From Providencia sp. PROV188 (lineage in GTDB: Bacteria > Pseudomonadota > Gammaproteobacteria > Enterobacterales > Enterobacteriaceae), in NCBI RefSeq assembly GCF_027595165.1, contig NZ_CP097291.1, positions 2,604,001-2,668,000 on the forward strand: a DNA stretch of 64,000 nucleotides, written 5' to 3'. Positions 14,910 to 24,375 of this stretch are shown here, in pieces. The notes under the pieces were generated by a model. It ran no database searches. It was not told the origin of the DNA and saw only the letters and a list, made by a program, of their open reading frames with translations. Position 1 is the first letter of the stretch. Each line of letters starts with the position of its first letter. Both the position numbers and the translations under genes were made by a program.

Positions 14910-15629
14910 ATGAAAAAATTTAAATTAATTATCAGTAGCTTATTACTAGTTAGTGCATATACACATGCATCAATTTCAGCAGACCGTACACGAGTCATTT
15001 ATAATGAAGCCAGCAAAGGCGTTAGCATTGTTGTAGAAAATACTGACAGTAAAGACCCTTTTTTAGTTCAATCTTGGATTGAAGATGAAAATAGCCATAA
15101 AATTTCTGATCCATTAATAGCATTGCCATTATTGCAGCGTATTGAGCCCAATCAAAAGAAGCAAGTCAGGATCAGCACTACGAAAAATAATTTGAAAGCT
15201 CCAAGTGATAAAGAATCATTATTCTATTTTAATGTACTAGGAATACCGCCAAAAAGTGAACTAGAGAATGCGGTTGAAATTGTTATTCAATCTAGATTTA
15301 AACTTTTTTATCGACCAACAGGATTGAAAAAATACCCTGATAATAACTGGCAAAAAGAATTAAAAATTGAAAAAAGTGGTAATTCATTAAAGTTAACAAA
15401 TCCAACTCCTTACCATGTTGTGATTATTAACATTAATGATAATGCGAGTAAAGTTGAAAATTTCCAAGAAATAGTTATTAAACCAAATAGTAATGCCAGC
15501 TACTCCTTGAATGATAAAAAAATAAAGTCATCCAACATGGTATTAACGTATATTGATGATTATGGAACACCAAAACTATTAAATTATACCTGCCAAAGTG
15601 CAACATGTTCATTAGTTAATGAAAAATAG
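14910..15629 (+). CDS. Periplasmic fimbrial chaperone
   Basis: 239 residues with a signal peptide (about 1-20). Two immunoglobulin-like domains are expected. Visible family features are ISADRTRVIYNEASKGVSIVVENTD with the conserved Arg, the QSWIED motif, LLQRIEPNQKKQVRI, FYFNVLGIPPKSE, and a C-terminal Cys pair in the last 12 residues. It binds subunits through donor strand complementation. It lies directly between usher and tip protein genes. Confidence 0.95.
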   Translation: MKKFKLIISSLLLVSAYTHASISADRTRVIYNEASKGVSIVVENTDSKDPFLVQSWIEDENSHKISDPLIALPLLQRIEPNQKKQVRISTTKNNLKAPSDKESLFYFNVLGIPPKSELENAVEIVIQSRFKLFYRPTGLKKYPDNNWQKELKIEKSGNSLKLTNPTPYHVVIININDNASKVENFQEIVIKPNSNASYSLNDKKIKSSNMVLTYIDDYGTPKLLNYTCQSATCSLVNEK

Positions 15630-15638
15630 GAAGAGATC

Positions 15639-16625
15639 ATGACACCCTATTTTAATAAAGTAGTATCAATTATTATAATTTCGCTTTCGTTTTTAAGCTT
15701 TAATGCACTTGGAGCCGTAGCAAACTGCAAACCCGCGGCTGGTGGAACATCGATACAACAAGATATTAAATTTGATATTACAAGCAATAGTAGCGCTATA
15801 ACAACCGGAACACAATTAGCGACTGCATTATCTTCTTTTATGTCTTTACAATGTGATTTTACAGGAAGCGTAGCTACACCTAATCACGTTTATTTTAAAA
15901 ATGTTGTTCCTCAACAAACTAAAACACTATTAATAAATAGCGGCGTTACCGTTACTCAGCAAAGCGCAATTGGTGGGGGTACAATTGCAACAATTACCAA
16001 CGCCAGCGTACCTAATATTGACTTAGGATATTGGAGCCAACCTTCAGTAGGCACTGCTGTAAATATTGGTATCATGTATAATTTTGCCGTCCTAAAAGGT
16101 AGTAATGCATTAAAACCATTTGATACAGGTAATTTTTTATTAGGTTATCATGAAGATTATCAAGGTAAATATATTGGTGCTCCTGTATATGCACATATCA
16201 TTGGTAATTTAACGTTACTCTGCCCTACTCCTGAAGTCAGTGTGACTACATCAAATGGAGGAACTGTTGGCTTTGGTACTATTTCGCCAAAACAAATGAA
16301 TGCTGGGGAAGTTGTCAGCCGTACATTTAATATAGGCATGTCAGTTCCACAAAATTGTGAAACAGGGTTAAATGTATCTGTTCGATTTGAACCAAATAAT
16401 AATTCTATATTGGGAAATAAATACCTTGATATGGGAAATGGATTACAGACCGTAATTAAAAGTAATTCAACCGAACTCGAATTTAACCAAAATTATGCTA
16501 TTGGCGAAATTAAACCGCAATCACCTGTAAATGTGCCATACACTGCAACCTTAAGTCAAATTAGCGGGCGCTCAATTACGTCTGGTCCATTTTCTAAAAC
16601 AATACGTGTCGTAGTTTCTTATTAG
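15639..16625 (+). CDS. Fimbrial tip adhesin-like subunit
   Basis: 328 residues: signal peptide (about 1-25), an N-terminal receptor-binding-like domain (about 26-190) with no clear relative, and a C-terminal pilin domain (about 191-328; LTLLCPTPEVSVTTSNGG, NCETG cysteine, ending ISGRSITSGPFSKTIRVVVSY). The two-domain build and last place in the operon mark it as tip adhesin. The ligand cannot be predicted. An RBS (GGAAGAG) lies before the ATG. Confidence 0.85.
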   Translation: MTPYFNKVVSIIIISLSFLSFNALGAVANCKPAAGGTSIQQDIKFDITSNSSAITTGTQLATALSSFMSLQCDFTGSVATPNHVYFKNVVPQQTKTLLINSGVTVTQQSAIGGGTIATITNASVPNIDLGYWSQPSVGTAVNIGIMYNFAVLKGSNALKPFDTGNFLLGYHEDYQGKYIGAPVYAHIIGNLTLLCPTPEVSVTTSNGGTVGFGTISPKQMNAGEVVSRTFNIGMSVPQNCETGLNVSVRFEPNNNSILGNKYLDMGNGLQTVIKSNSTELEFNQNYAIGEIKPQSPVNVPYTATLSQISGRSITSGPFSKTIRVVVSY

Positions 16626-16632
16626 TAATTCG

Positions 16633-16676
16633 AGGCATCTGTGATAACTGCGTTTTTATCATTAATGCCTTTCTTT
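16633..16676 (+). terminator. Terminator of the fimbrial operon
   Basis: AGGCAT (16633-16638) pairs with ATGCCT (16665-16670), with an inner GATAA/TTATC stem, and is followed by a T-rich stretch. Confidence 0.65.
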
Positions 16677-16705
16677 AAAAATAGCCCTAAATAGACGATC
16701 GTTAT

Positions 16706-16739
16706 TTGACATTTTTTGGGTGTTGCTGTACTAAGTACA
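16706..16739 (+). promoter_or_regulatory. Promoter with overlapping palindrome
   Basis: TTGACA (16706-16711) and TACTAA (16729-16734) are 17 bases apart. The palindrome TGTACTAAGTACA (16727-16739) covers the -10 box and suggests control of the response regulator gene by a repressor or by the regulator itself. Confidence 0.7.
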
Positions 16740-16765
16740 AGTACACATAATAAGGAGTAACTTAG

Positions 16766-17419
16766 ATGAAAAAGTTAACCTTAGCCTTAGTTGATGACCA
16801 CCCGATTGTCTTATCAGGCTTAAAAGAAACACTATCCCAATCACACAACTTATCCATCGAAGGTGCATTTACCAGCGATGCTGAGTTGTTTTCTTTTTTA
16901 AATCACCATACTGTTGATGTCATTGTTACTGACTATATGATGCCCAATAACACGCAATCAAGTGATGGGCAAAATTATATCCAATTTCTACAGCGTAAAT
17001 ACCCAAATACAGCGTTAGTGGTATTAACGATGATATCTAACCCCATGATTATTCAAACGTTATACGATAACAATGTCAATGCGGTTGTCTCGAAGGAAGC
17101 GCCACTACCAGAGCTAATCAAAGCCATTACCTTAGCGGGTCAAGGAAAACAATACCGTCAACCTATTGCAGATTTAACGACAACAATAAAAAGCCGTAAA
17201 GCTTCGACCCTTGATGAAAGAGTGAAAACACTCTCGCCTCGAGAGTTAGAAGTATTGCGCTTATTTGTTCAGGGAAAACCGATTGTTGAAATCGCCAAAT
17301 TGCTCAATAGAAGTGATAAAACCATTAGTCTGCAAAAAAATGCAGCCATGCGTAAATTAGGTGTTGAAAATAACCAAGCTCTAATCAGTTATTGCATTAC
17401 ACACCATTTGTTTGACTAA
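16766..17419 (+). CDS. RcsB-like response regulator
   Basis: 217 residues, one more than E. coli RcsB. Receiver domain with ALVDDHPIVLSGLK at the N-terminus, phosphorylation site Asp56 (VTDYMMP), the conserved Lys in VSKEAP, and a LuxR-type helix-turn-helix (about 148-205: LSPRELEVLRLFVQGKPIVEIAKLLNRS, KTISLQKNAAMRKLGVENN). The last block is nearly that of RcsB, so this is a paralogue of RcsB. An AAGGAG site precedes the ATG. The hybrid kinase on the opposite strand is the obvious partner. Fimbrial genes to the left are likely targets. Confidence 0.85.
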   Translation: MKKLTLALVDDHPIVLSGLKETLSQSHNLSIEGAFTSDAELFSFLNHHTVDVIVTDYMMPNNTQSSDGQNYIQFLQRKYPNTALVVLTMISNPMIIQTLYDNNVNAVVSKEAPLPELIKAITLAGQGKQYRQPIADLTTTIKSRKASTLDERVKTLSPRELEVLRLFVQGKPIVEIAKLLNRSDKTISLQKNAAMRKLGVENNQALISYCITHHLFD

Positions 17420-20400
17420 GCTTATTTAGCCAAAACGTTAATTCATCGCAAATCACTTTATAGGTATCGGCTATGTTTAAGTTTGGTTTTTCCATATTCA
17501 ACAACTCTTCAAGCACGTGAAGTCTACTAGCAAGTTCACGCTGTTCCACGCTCACTAATGCGCCCCGAATACGATGTGACAGCTGTTTTACTGCCTCTAT
17601 GTTATTATTTTTCACCGCTTCGCAAAGATCATGAATATCAACAGTAAAATGTTGAATAATATTATCTCGGTCATTGCTATCAAGTGGGTTAATAAATACC
17701 ATAGTGGCAGAATCAGAGAGAAGCGTAGAAGAATAGGTAGGGAAGAAACGGTTGAATAATTGCGCTAAAGTATCTAGTTCAATTGGCTTAACTAACCAGG
17801 TATCCATCCCTGCGGCTAAACAGCGTTCTTCTTCATCCTTCAAACCATTTGCCGTAACACCAACAATCGGGCAAGTTTCACCTTCACTCCGCAGCTGTTT
17901 AGTTAACTCATACCCATTACGGTAAGGCATATTGACGTCAGTTAAAACAATATCAATGACTTCATTATCCCAAATAACTAAGGCCTCTTCGCCATCGCTA
18001 GCCATAAAGACTTCGCAACCAAGTAATTCTAACTGCTCTTGCAGTATAACCTGATTTATTGGGTTATCTTCTGCAACTAAAACACGCAATGAGTATTCAT
18101 TCGCATAAGATGGTGTCTGTTGAATTGGACAGCTTAAAGGCAATATTGAATTTTCATCATTTTGCAGTAAAAAAAGCTGTTGATTTAATTCAGATAAACG
18201 GAAGCTTGCTTCATCACTTATCCATATTTTCCCTTGCCAATTTTTAGGTAATGAAAAGTTCTCGATTAAAATACTTACGGCAATGACCAATGATGAGTCT
18301 TCAGGCAACTCAGCCTCTGTGAAATAGACTTTTGCTCCCCAACGAGTTAGCCAATCATACACATTGTTGGTTAGTAGAGGATCTATTGTCCGCAGCCAAA
18401 TATGTGAACCCGTTAAACTCTTCCAATGTATATTGTTGTGATCTAGTTCTAACGGCAATGTCACTTTAAAAGAGCTACCATGCATCAGCTCGCTTGCTAC
18501 GCTGATTTCGCCCCCCATCAGCTTGACTAATTTTGAGCAGATAAATAAACCTAAGCCTGTTCCTCCGTAGGTATGGTCTCCAGAGTGTGCTTGATAGAAA
18601 GGTTCAAATAACTTTTCTTGTTCTTCTTTACTAATTCCAACGCCAGTATCGTTTACAAACAATATGATATTGTTATTGTCACCATTTTTTAATTCAATCG
18701 TCACTTTACCATGATGTGTAAACTTAATAGCGTTACTGACTAGGTTACCAAATATTTGTTGTAATCGTGCTGAGTCACCAATTCTAATGGCATAGATATT
18801 AGGATCAATAATGGCAAATAACTGAAGTTTCTTCTGTTGAGCTAGGCCTTGATATAACTGAACGGTTTGCTGTATTAAATCGAGTAGGTCAAATGACTGG
18901 TGTTGAATATGAATTTGATTGGCTTCTATTTTACTGATATCAAGAATATCCCCGATAAGATGCATTAATAAATGCGATGTTGTAGACATTCTATCAAGAA
19001 AATGTTTTTGCTTAGGAGTTAATGCTGTATTTTCTAATAATTCTAATGTCCCAATAATACCATAAAGCGGAGTTCGTATTTCATGGCTCATCGTGGCTAA
19101 AAAGGTTGATTTAGCTTGGTTAGCTTCTTCAGCTAAACGCTTAGCATGATTAAGCTGTGCTTCTGTTTCTGCTTGTATAGTGATATCAGTAAATGCACAT
19201 AAAATAACTGGGCGTTGCTGATAATGGGTTGCAGTGCTAACAATATAGATAGCGTGCTTCCCTGATTTTAAAACAGTCGTAACCTGCTTCTGATCAGAAA
19301 TAACACGGCGAAGTAATTCATTATATTCAATAGAATCATAAGGATGAGAAGTATCTGGAATTTTTAACCAGTGCTGAGCTAGTTCATTAGCAAAACGAAG
19401 TCCTAGTGTTTCTTTATCAATAACACAAAGCCCTATCGGTGTGGTTGCAATCAATGTTTGATTGAACTCTTCACTTTCTAAAATAACTTGTTGTGAATGT
19501 ACCGCAGGCTGTAATATTTTTTTATGGTACCAATGTTTATAACCCCAGCCGCAGAAAATACTAAACAGAAGAGATATAACAAGGCTAATTGGCAACCATA
19601 AGTTATCTTCAAAAAATGCGGCATAACTAATTCGGTAATAGCCCACCCAATCTGTATTTTCAAAACTTAATTTCATCACCAAGCCATTTTGTGTATAAAA
19701 AATACCTTCTAATGGCTCAACAGGAACAGCTGACTCTCCCAATAATAGGCCAAAATCTTCATGCAAAAGCCAGAATTCATGCCTCAATGTTGGGTTTAAC
19801 ATTTTCTCTAGCATACTAAGATGATCTTTACTTAACAGAGAAACTGCATAAATATCTTTTGGTGAAAGATGAGCACTTTGCCACAAATCAGCATTGAAGC
19901 CTGCTGGAACAATGCCCATTAAATTATTTTTAAAATTTTCTGCTTTTAGCCAAATAACTGGGGGTTCTTGCTCGTCTTGTTTTATATCAGCAAACTGCTT
20001 ATTTATTAATGATAAATTTTTTCTAACACTATCGGTTACTGAGCGAAATAATTCAGGCGAAATAGCCTCTCCCCCCATTAAAGTACCAACCGATGGAACG
20101 CTAATGCTAATATAGTCATGCTCGTTAACAAAAAATACAGCAGCGGCTGGATAGTATGAGCGCCCCCAAAATGTGGAGTAAAAATCTGCTAAATAAGCCC
20201 CTAATGAAAATAAAATACTCGGAACTCTGGAGCACTCTAAATTGGTTCCACAAGCTAAAGTGAATGGCATAGCAACGATAGACTCTTTACCTTCTAATAG
20301 TCTTAATGGCCATTCTTTCGGTAAAAATTGATCATTGATGGAGTAAGTTCGACTTTCAAGCAGTTCAGATAAATCTTGATTCTGTTTATTTAGTGCTTTT

Positions 20401-20609
20401 AAAAAAGTTTCTTGTTCAATCAAATAACCAATAAAAGATTTGAATTCAACTTCTAAACGCCTGGTTTCTTGCTGAACAATCCTATCAGCACTCCAAAATA
20501 ATGTTGTGATTAATACAAATAAAAGAGGCAGAGTAACTGTTAATATACTATTAGTACGCCCAGAACTGCGCGTTATACGAGAAAAAGCAGTTGGTGATTT
20601 ATTTGGCAT
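17397..20609 (-). CDS. Hybrid sensor histidine kinase with receiver and Hpt domains
   Basis: 1070 residues. Membrane segments at about 21-40 and 337-356 enclose a periplasmic sensor of about 295 residues with several Cys. Then follow a PAS-like domain (about 378-480), HisKA with His509 (ATMSHEIRTPL), HATPase (NLVSNAIKF, NDTGVGIS, GGTGLGLFI), an RcsC-like linker (about 730-830), a receiver with Asp891 (VLTDVNMP) and an Hpt domain with His1012 (QLSHRIRGALVS). All steps of an unorthodox His-Asp-His relay are in one chain; output Asp would be in the adjacent RcsB-like protein. The 3' ends of the two genes overlap by 23 bases on opposite strands. Confidence 0.9.
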   Translation of the reverse strand: MPNKSPTAFSRITRSSGRTNSILTVTLPLLFVLITTLFWSADRIVQQETRRLEVEFKSFIGYLIEQETFLKALNKQNQDLSELLESRTYSINDQFLPKEWPLRLLEGKESIVAMPFTLACGTNLECSRVPSILFSLGAYLADFYSTFWGRSYYPAAAVFFVNEHDYISISVPSVGTLMGGEAISPELFRSVTDSVRKNLSLINKQFADIKQDEQEPPVIWLKAENFKNNLMGIVPAGFNADLWQSAHLSPKDIYAVSLLSKDHLSMLEKMLNPTLRHEFWLLHEDFGLLLGESAVPVEPLEGIFYTQNGLVMKLSFENTDWVGYYRISYAAFFEDNLWLPISLVISLLFSIFCGWGYKHWYHKKILQPAVHSQQVILESEEFNQTLIATTPIGLCVIDKETLGLRFANELAQHWLKIPDTSHPYDSIEYNELLRRVISDQKQVTTVLKSGKHAIYIVSTATHYQQRPVILCAFTDITIQAETEAQLNHAKRLAEEANQAKSTFLATMSHEIRTPLYGIIGTLELLENTALTPKQKHFLDRMSTTSHLLMHLIGDILDISKIEANQIHIQHQSFDLLDLIQQTVQLYQGLAQQKKLQLFAIIDPNIYAIRIGDSARLQQIFGNLVSNAIKFTHHGKVTIELKNGDNNNIILFVNDTGVGISKEEQEKLFEPFYQAHSGDHTYGGTGLGLFICSKLVKLMGGEISVASELMHGSSFKVTLPLELDHNNIHWKSLTGSHIWLRTIDPLLTNNVYDWLTRWGAKVYFTEAELPEDSSLVIAVSILIENFSLPKNWQGKIWISDEASFRLSELNQQLFLLQNDENSILPLSCPIQQTPSYANEYSLRVLVAEDNPINQVILQEQLELLGCEVFMASDGEEALVIWDNEVIDIVLTDVNMPYRNGYELTKQLRSEGETCPIVGVTANGLKDEEERCLAAGMDTWLVKPIELDTLAQLFNRFFPTYSSTLLSDSATMVFINPLDSNDRDNIIQHFTVDIHDLCEAVKNNNIEAVKQLSHRIRGALVSVEQRELASRLHVLEELLNMEKPNLNIADTYKVICDELTFWLNKLSQTNGV

Positions 20610-20700
20610 CGTACTATTCTCTGCTATGATAGGGACAATCCAATATATCTATCATAATATAAAATAAGCCAAGTAAACAGAAAAGTTTTTACTTTAATAT

Positions 20701-21060
20701 TTATACAATTGCAGATGTATAATAATCTTTTAAGTCATCTAGTTCCCAACCAAAACCATTTAAACCTGAAATATACATAGATAATTTAGGATGACGCCCA
20801 ATTATATAGAATAACCTATTATAAAACTCAGGAAAATTAACTTCAATAATTAATAGATATTTGAATAAAACATCAACTGTAAGCGCATTTTCACCACGCT
20901 CATATCTTGATAATTGTTGTTGACTAATACCTAACTTTTTTGCAACACATTCCCCACTAATACCTTTTTCAATGCGATACTTTTGCATACACTTTCCTAC
21001 CAGTTGACTGATATAATATAGTTTTTCTTTTTTCATGATAGATAACAACCTTAATGTCAT
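20701..21060 (-). CDS. Second MrpJ-type XRE-family regulator
   Basis: 119 residues if started at 21060, 111 if started at the ATG at 21036 (MKKEKLYY); neither has a good ribosome binding site at ideal spacing. The helix-turn-helix with ISQQQLSRYERG is the MrpJ pattern, and the C-terminal half (about 70-119) is longer and unlike the first copy. It lies at the far side of the fimbrial and two-component genes, on the opposite strand. It probably takes part in the same fimbria/motility control. Confidence 0.8.
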   Translation of the reverse strand: MTLRLLSIMKKEKLYYISQLVGKCMQKYRIEKGISGECVAKKLGISQQQLSRYERGENALTVDVLFKYLLIIEVNFPEFYNRLFYIIGRHPKLSMYISGLNGFGWELDDLKDYYTSAIV

Positions 21061-22081
21061 AAATTAAATCTACTGCCTAGCGCCAAATTATACTAGGTTA
21101 GAATCCCGATAATATAAGGTATTCCTTATTTGATGGTCGACAAAGATAATGAATTGAAAACTAAGAATTTTATATTAATCAATTAAACAATATCATTACA
21201 AAAGCACAGTTCACCCTTTACTTATAAAGTATAGTAAATACGTAAGGCGAATATTAATGAAAAGTTTCAATCTTTCATACAACACTATATTTTATTTAAA
21301 TATTCGTTAAGTACAACAACATATCATAAAAAATAATATTCTGTTTTTTTTAATTAAAAACCCTGCTTGCTTGTATATAAAAAATCACTTTTATATACAT
21401 AAATAAAATAAGTCACTCAACCAAACACCAATAAAGAGTGATGATAAGTATTATTCTTACGCTTACAACGCTGAACTTTAGACTAAAAATACACCGGTAT
21501 AGCTTTAAGCATTAAAATATAAACTAAATCAAGAGATAAAGCTGATGGTGTTCCAAAAAAGACTTTTATATGAATTTAATAAATAAAATTTACATATCAC
21601 ACCATAAAAACATAGCTAGGTAAAAAAACCATTTTGACAAAAAGTGCGAAAGATTCCTTCACTATTTTCGTACCATAGTAAATACAATAGCTTAATTAAT
21701 TATCAAAATAAAAAACTTCATATTACAATCATATTTTACTAGTAAAATATTCAAAGTAGCAGACTAGAACATTAAGAATTCAATATTATTTAAATATAAA
21801 ACTAATATTTTTGCCATCTGATCAGCTCAAAAAATGAATTGCATTAAATCGTCAACAAGCACATCGAGTCAAAGTGAAACCCATCTATTTACCTCCCCTC
21901 ATCATGAAATTTCTTCATGTTCGAAGTGAAATTAAGTCGCTTTAACTCCCTGTCTCGCTCTGGCATAAATTAAACATATTAACTTACTGGCTACATAAAA
22001 TTGATGAATGAGAAAACGTGCAACATCTCTGTAATCAAGAAATAAACGCCGTTTTCCTATTAGAGCTAGGATGCAAAAATC
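21061..22081. other. One-kilobase AT-rich intergenic region with MetR site
   Basis: No convincing gene. The left part is very AT-rich and may bind H-NS; the right part carries the MetR-type site and the promoter for mesX. No tRNA or repeat element was recognised. Confidence 0.5.
21905..21917 (+). promoter_or_regulatory. MetR binding site
   Basis: TGAAATTTCTTCA fits the MetR consensus TGAA-N5-TTCA. It is placed upstream of mesX, as the MetR sites are upstream of metE in enteric bacteria. MetR responds to homocysteine. I did not see tandem AGACGTCT MetJ boxes. Confidence 0.75.
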
Positions 22082-23059
22082 ATGAATACAGAATTTACCT
22101 TTAATATTACGCGCAGCATTTTTGATGAAAATTACAACCCATCGGAAAACACGCGGATTACTACCAACTTTGCAAATTTAGCCAGAGGCAAAAGCCGCCA
22201 AGAAAATCTGCGTAACGCATTGTCGATGATCAACAACCGCTTCAATTCATTGGCGTATTGGGATAACCCTAAAAACGATCGCTATGCTGTTGAGTTGGAA
22301 ATTATCTCTGTCGAGATGAATATCGAAGAAAAAGATAGCGCCTTCCCTGTCATTGAAATATTAAAAACCAGCATCATCGATAAAAAAACGCAGCAACGTA
22401 TTGAAGGGATTGTAGGGAATAATTTTTCTTCCTACGTGCGGGACTATGATTTTAGCGTTTTACTTTTGGAACATAACAAAGACCAAGCAGAGTTTAGTAT
22501 TCCTACTAAATTTGGCTGCCTGCATGGCAATATTTTTAAATCGTTTATTAATTCCAAAGAGTACAAAGCGAACTTTAATAAATCACCGGTGATCTGTTTA
22601 AGTGTCTCAAATAGAGATACCTACCATCGCACTGGGAATCAACACCCTATATTAGGTATTGAATATCAGCCAAGTAACGCTTCTTTAACGGAGCAATACT
22701 TCGCAAAAATGGGCTTACAGGTTCGTTACTTTATGCCGAAAAATAGCGTTGCCCCTTTGGCCTTTTATTTTACGGGAGACTTGCTGAGCGACTACAGCAA
22801 CCTTGAGTTAATCAGCACTATTAGCACCATGGAAACGTTCCAAAAAATTTATCGTCCTGAAATTTATAATGCCAACACGGTAGCGGGTGAATGTTATCAA
22901 CCGAGCTTAAATCAGCAGGATTACTCATTAACCAAAATTGTTTATGACCGTGAAGAGCGCAGCCAACTTGCCATTGAACAAGGTAAATTTACTGAAGAAC
23001 ACTTCATTAAGCCTTACCAAACGATCCTTGAAAAATGGTCTGCAAGCTATTCCGTTTAA
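22082..23059 (+). CDS. mesX: MesX (DUF1852), partner of the folate-independent methionine synthase
   Basis: 325 residues. The sequence FTFNITRSIFDENYNPSENTRITTNFANLARG and the later HPILGIEYQP block mark a DUF1852 protein. DUF1852 proteins were linked to MesD by fitness genetics and named MesX; MesD needs them for methionine synthesis. The exact role (perhaps supplying the methyl donor) was not settled to my knowledge. It is followed 63 bases later by mesD. AGGATG precedes the ATG. A MetR-type site lies 165 bases upstream. Confidence 0.9.
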   Translation: MNTEFTFNITRSIFDENYNPSENTRITTNFANLARGKSRQENLRNALSMINNRFNSLAYWDNPKNDRYAVELEIISVEMNIEEKDSAFPVIEILKTSIIDKKTQQRIEGIVGNNFSSYVRDYDFSVLLLEHNKDQAEFSIPTKFGCLHGNIFKSFINSKEYKANFNKSPVICLSVSNRDTYHRTGNQHPILGIEYQPSNASLTEQYFAKMGLQVRYFMPKNSVAPLAFYFTGDLLSDYSNLELISTISTMETFQKIYRPEIYNANTVAGECYQPSLNQQDYSLTKIVYDREERSQLAIEQGKFTEEHFIKPYQTILEKWSASYSV

Positions 23060-23122
23060 TAAAAATCGGTCAATTTAATAAAATCGCGTATTTATAAAAA
23101 ATAAAATAAAAGGTCACCTGCA

Positions 23123-24154
23123 ATGAAAATATTATTACCTACTTCCACAGCCGGTAGCTTACCGAAACCATCTTGGTTAGCTGAACCAGAAAAGCTTTGG
23201 TCCCCATGGAAACTGAACAACGAAGAACTTATCACCGGCAAACAAGATGCCCTGCGTTTATCACTGGACGATCAATTACGTGCGGGTATCGACATCGTGA
23301 GCGATGGCGAACAAACTCGCCAACACTTTGTGACCACCTTTATTGAACACTTGAGTGGTGTGGATTTTGAAAAGCGCCAAGTGGTAAAAATTCGTGACCG
23401 TTACGATGCCAGCGTACCAACCGTTGTGGGCGCTGTTGCTCGCCAAAAGCCAGTATTTGTGGATGATGCTAAGTATCTTCGTCAACTCACTGACAAACCG
23501 ATTAAATGGGCATTACCGGGTCCAATGACCATGATCGACACGCTCTATGATAACCACTATAAAAGCCGTGAAAAATTGGCGTGGGAGTTTGCTAAAATTC
23601 TTAACCAAGAAGCCAGAGAGTTAGAAGCCGCAGGTGTCGATATTATCCAATTTGATGAACCCGCATTTAACGTATTTTTTGATGAAGTCAATGACTGGGG
23701 GATCGCTGCCCTCGAAAGAGCCATTGAAGGACTGAAATGCGAAACTGCAGTACATATCTGTTATGGTTATGGCATTAAAGCCAACACCGATTGGAAGAAA
23801 ACATTAGGTTCTGAGTGGCGACAATACGAAGAAGCTTTCCCGAAACTGCAAAGCTCAAATATCGATATCGTTTCACTGGAATGCCACAACTCCAATGTCC
23901 CGATGGACTTGATTGAGCTTATCCGTGGTAAAAAAGTGATGGTCGGTGCAATTGACGTGGCAACCAACACTGTCGAAACTCCGGAAGAAGTCGCCAATAC
24001 ATTGCGAAAAGCCCTACAATTTGTTGATGCAGACAAACTTTACCCATCAACTAACTGTGGCATGGCGCCATTATCTCGCGATGTTGCCAGAGGGAAACTC
24101 AACGCGTTAAGCGCAGGCGCAGAGATCATCCGAAAAGAACTTGGCGCAAAATAA
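23123..24154 (+). CDS. mesD: MesD, core methionine synthase of the MetE C-terminal type
   Basis: 343 residues, corresponding only to the catalytic C-terminal half of MetE. Visible are the TAGSLPKP start, DGEQTR, LPGPMTMIDTLYD, DIIQFDEPAF (substrate-site Asp/Glu), VHICYGYG with the zinc-ligand His/Cys pair, LECHNSN, and the last ligand Cys in STNCGMAPLSR. The N-terminal folate-binding half of MetE is absent, so methyltetrahydropteroyl-polyglutamate is unlikely to be the donor. Paired with mesX, it should methylate homocysteine to methionine, reportedly only in aerobic conditions. Confidence 0.9.
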   Translation: MKILLPTSTAGSLPKPSWLAEPEKLWSPWKLNNEELITGKQDALRLSLDDQLRAGIDIVSDGEQTRQHFVTTFIEHLSGVDFEKRQVVKIRDRYDASVPTVVGAVARQKPVFVDDAKYLRQLTDKPIKWALPGPMTMIDTLYDNHYKSREKLAWEFAKILNQEARELEAAGVDIIQFDEPAFNVFFDEVNDWGIAALERAIEGLKCETAVHICYGYGIKANTDWKKTLGSEWRQYEEAFPKLQSSNIDIVSLECHNSNVPMDLIELIRGKKVMVGAIDVATNTVETPEEVANTLRKALQFVDADKLYPSTNCGMAPLSRDVARGKLNALSAGAEIIRKELGAK

Positions 24155-24162
24155 ATTACCCC

Positions 24163-24193
24163 AGATTTGGCGATCTCATCCATCGCCAAATCT
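24163..24193 (+). terminator. Terminator of mesXD
   Basis: AGATTTGGCGAT and ATCGCCAAATCT form a perfect 12-base-pair stem with a seven-base loop, followed by a short T-rich stretch. Confidence 0.8.
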
Positions 24194-24375
24194 CATCATT
24201 TTTAAACCCTTCATCGCCACTCACACCCTTTATTCGTATTTACTGAAAATCTCTGAAATTCTTTCAGCCATTATCACAGAAACCCTCTATCAATGTTGCT
24301 GTCTAGACATTTTCCCTCCTATACTTTTTTTGCTCAAAAAGTGACTAATAACAAAATAACTGGAAGGAAATAATC

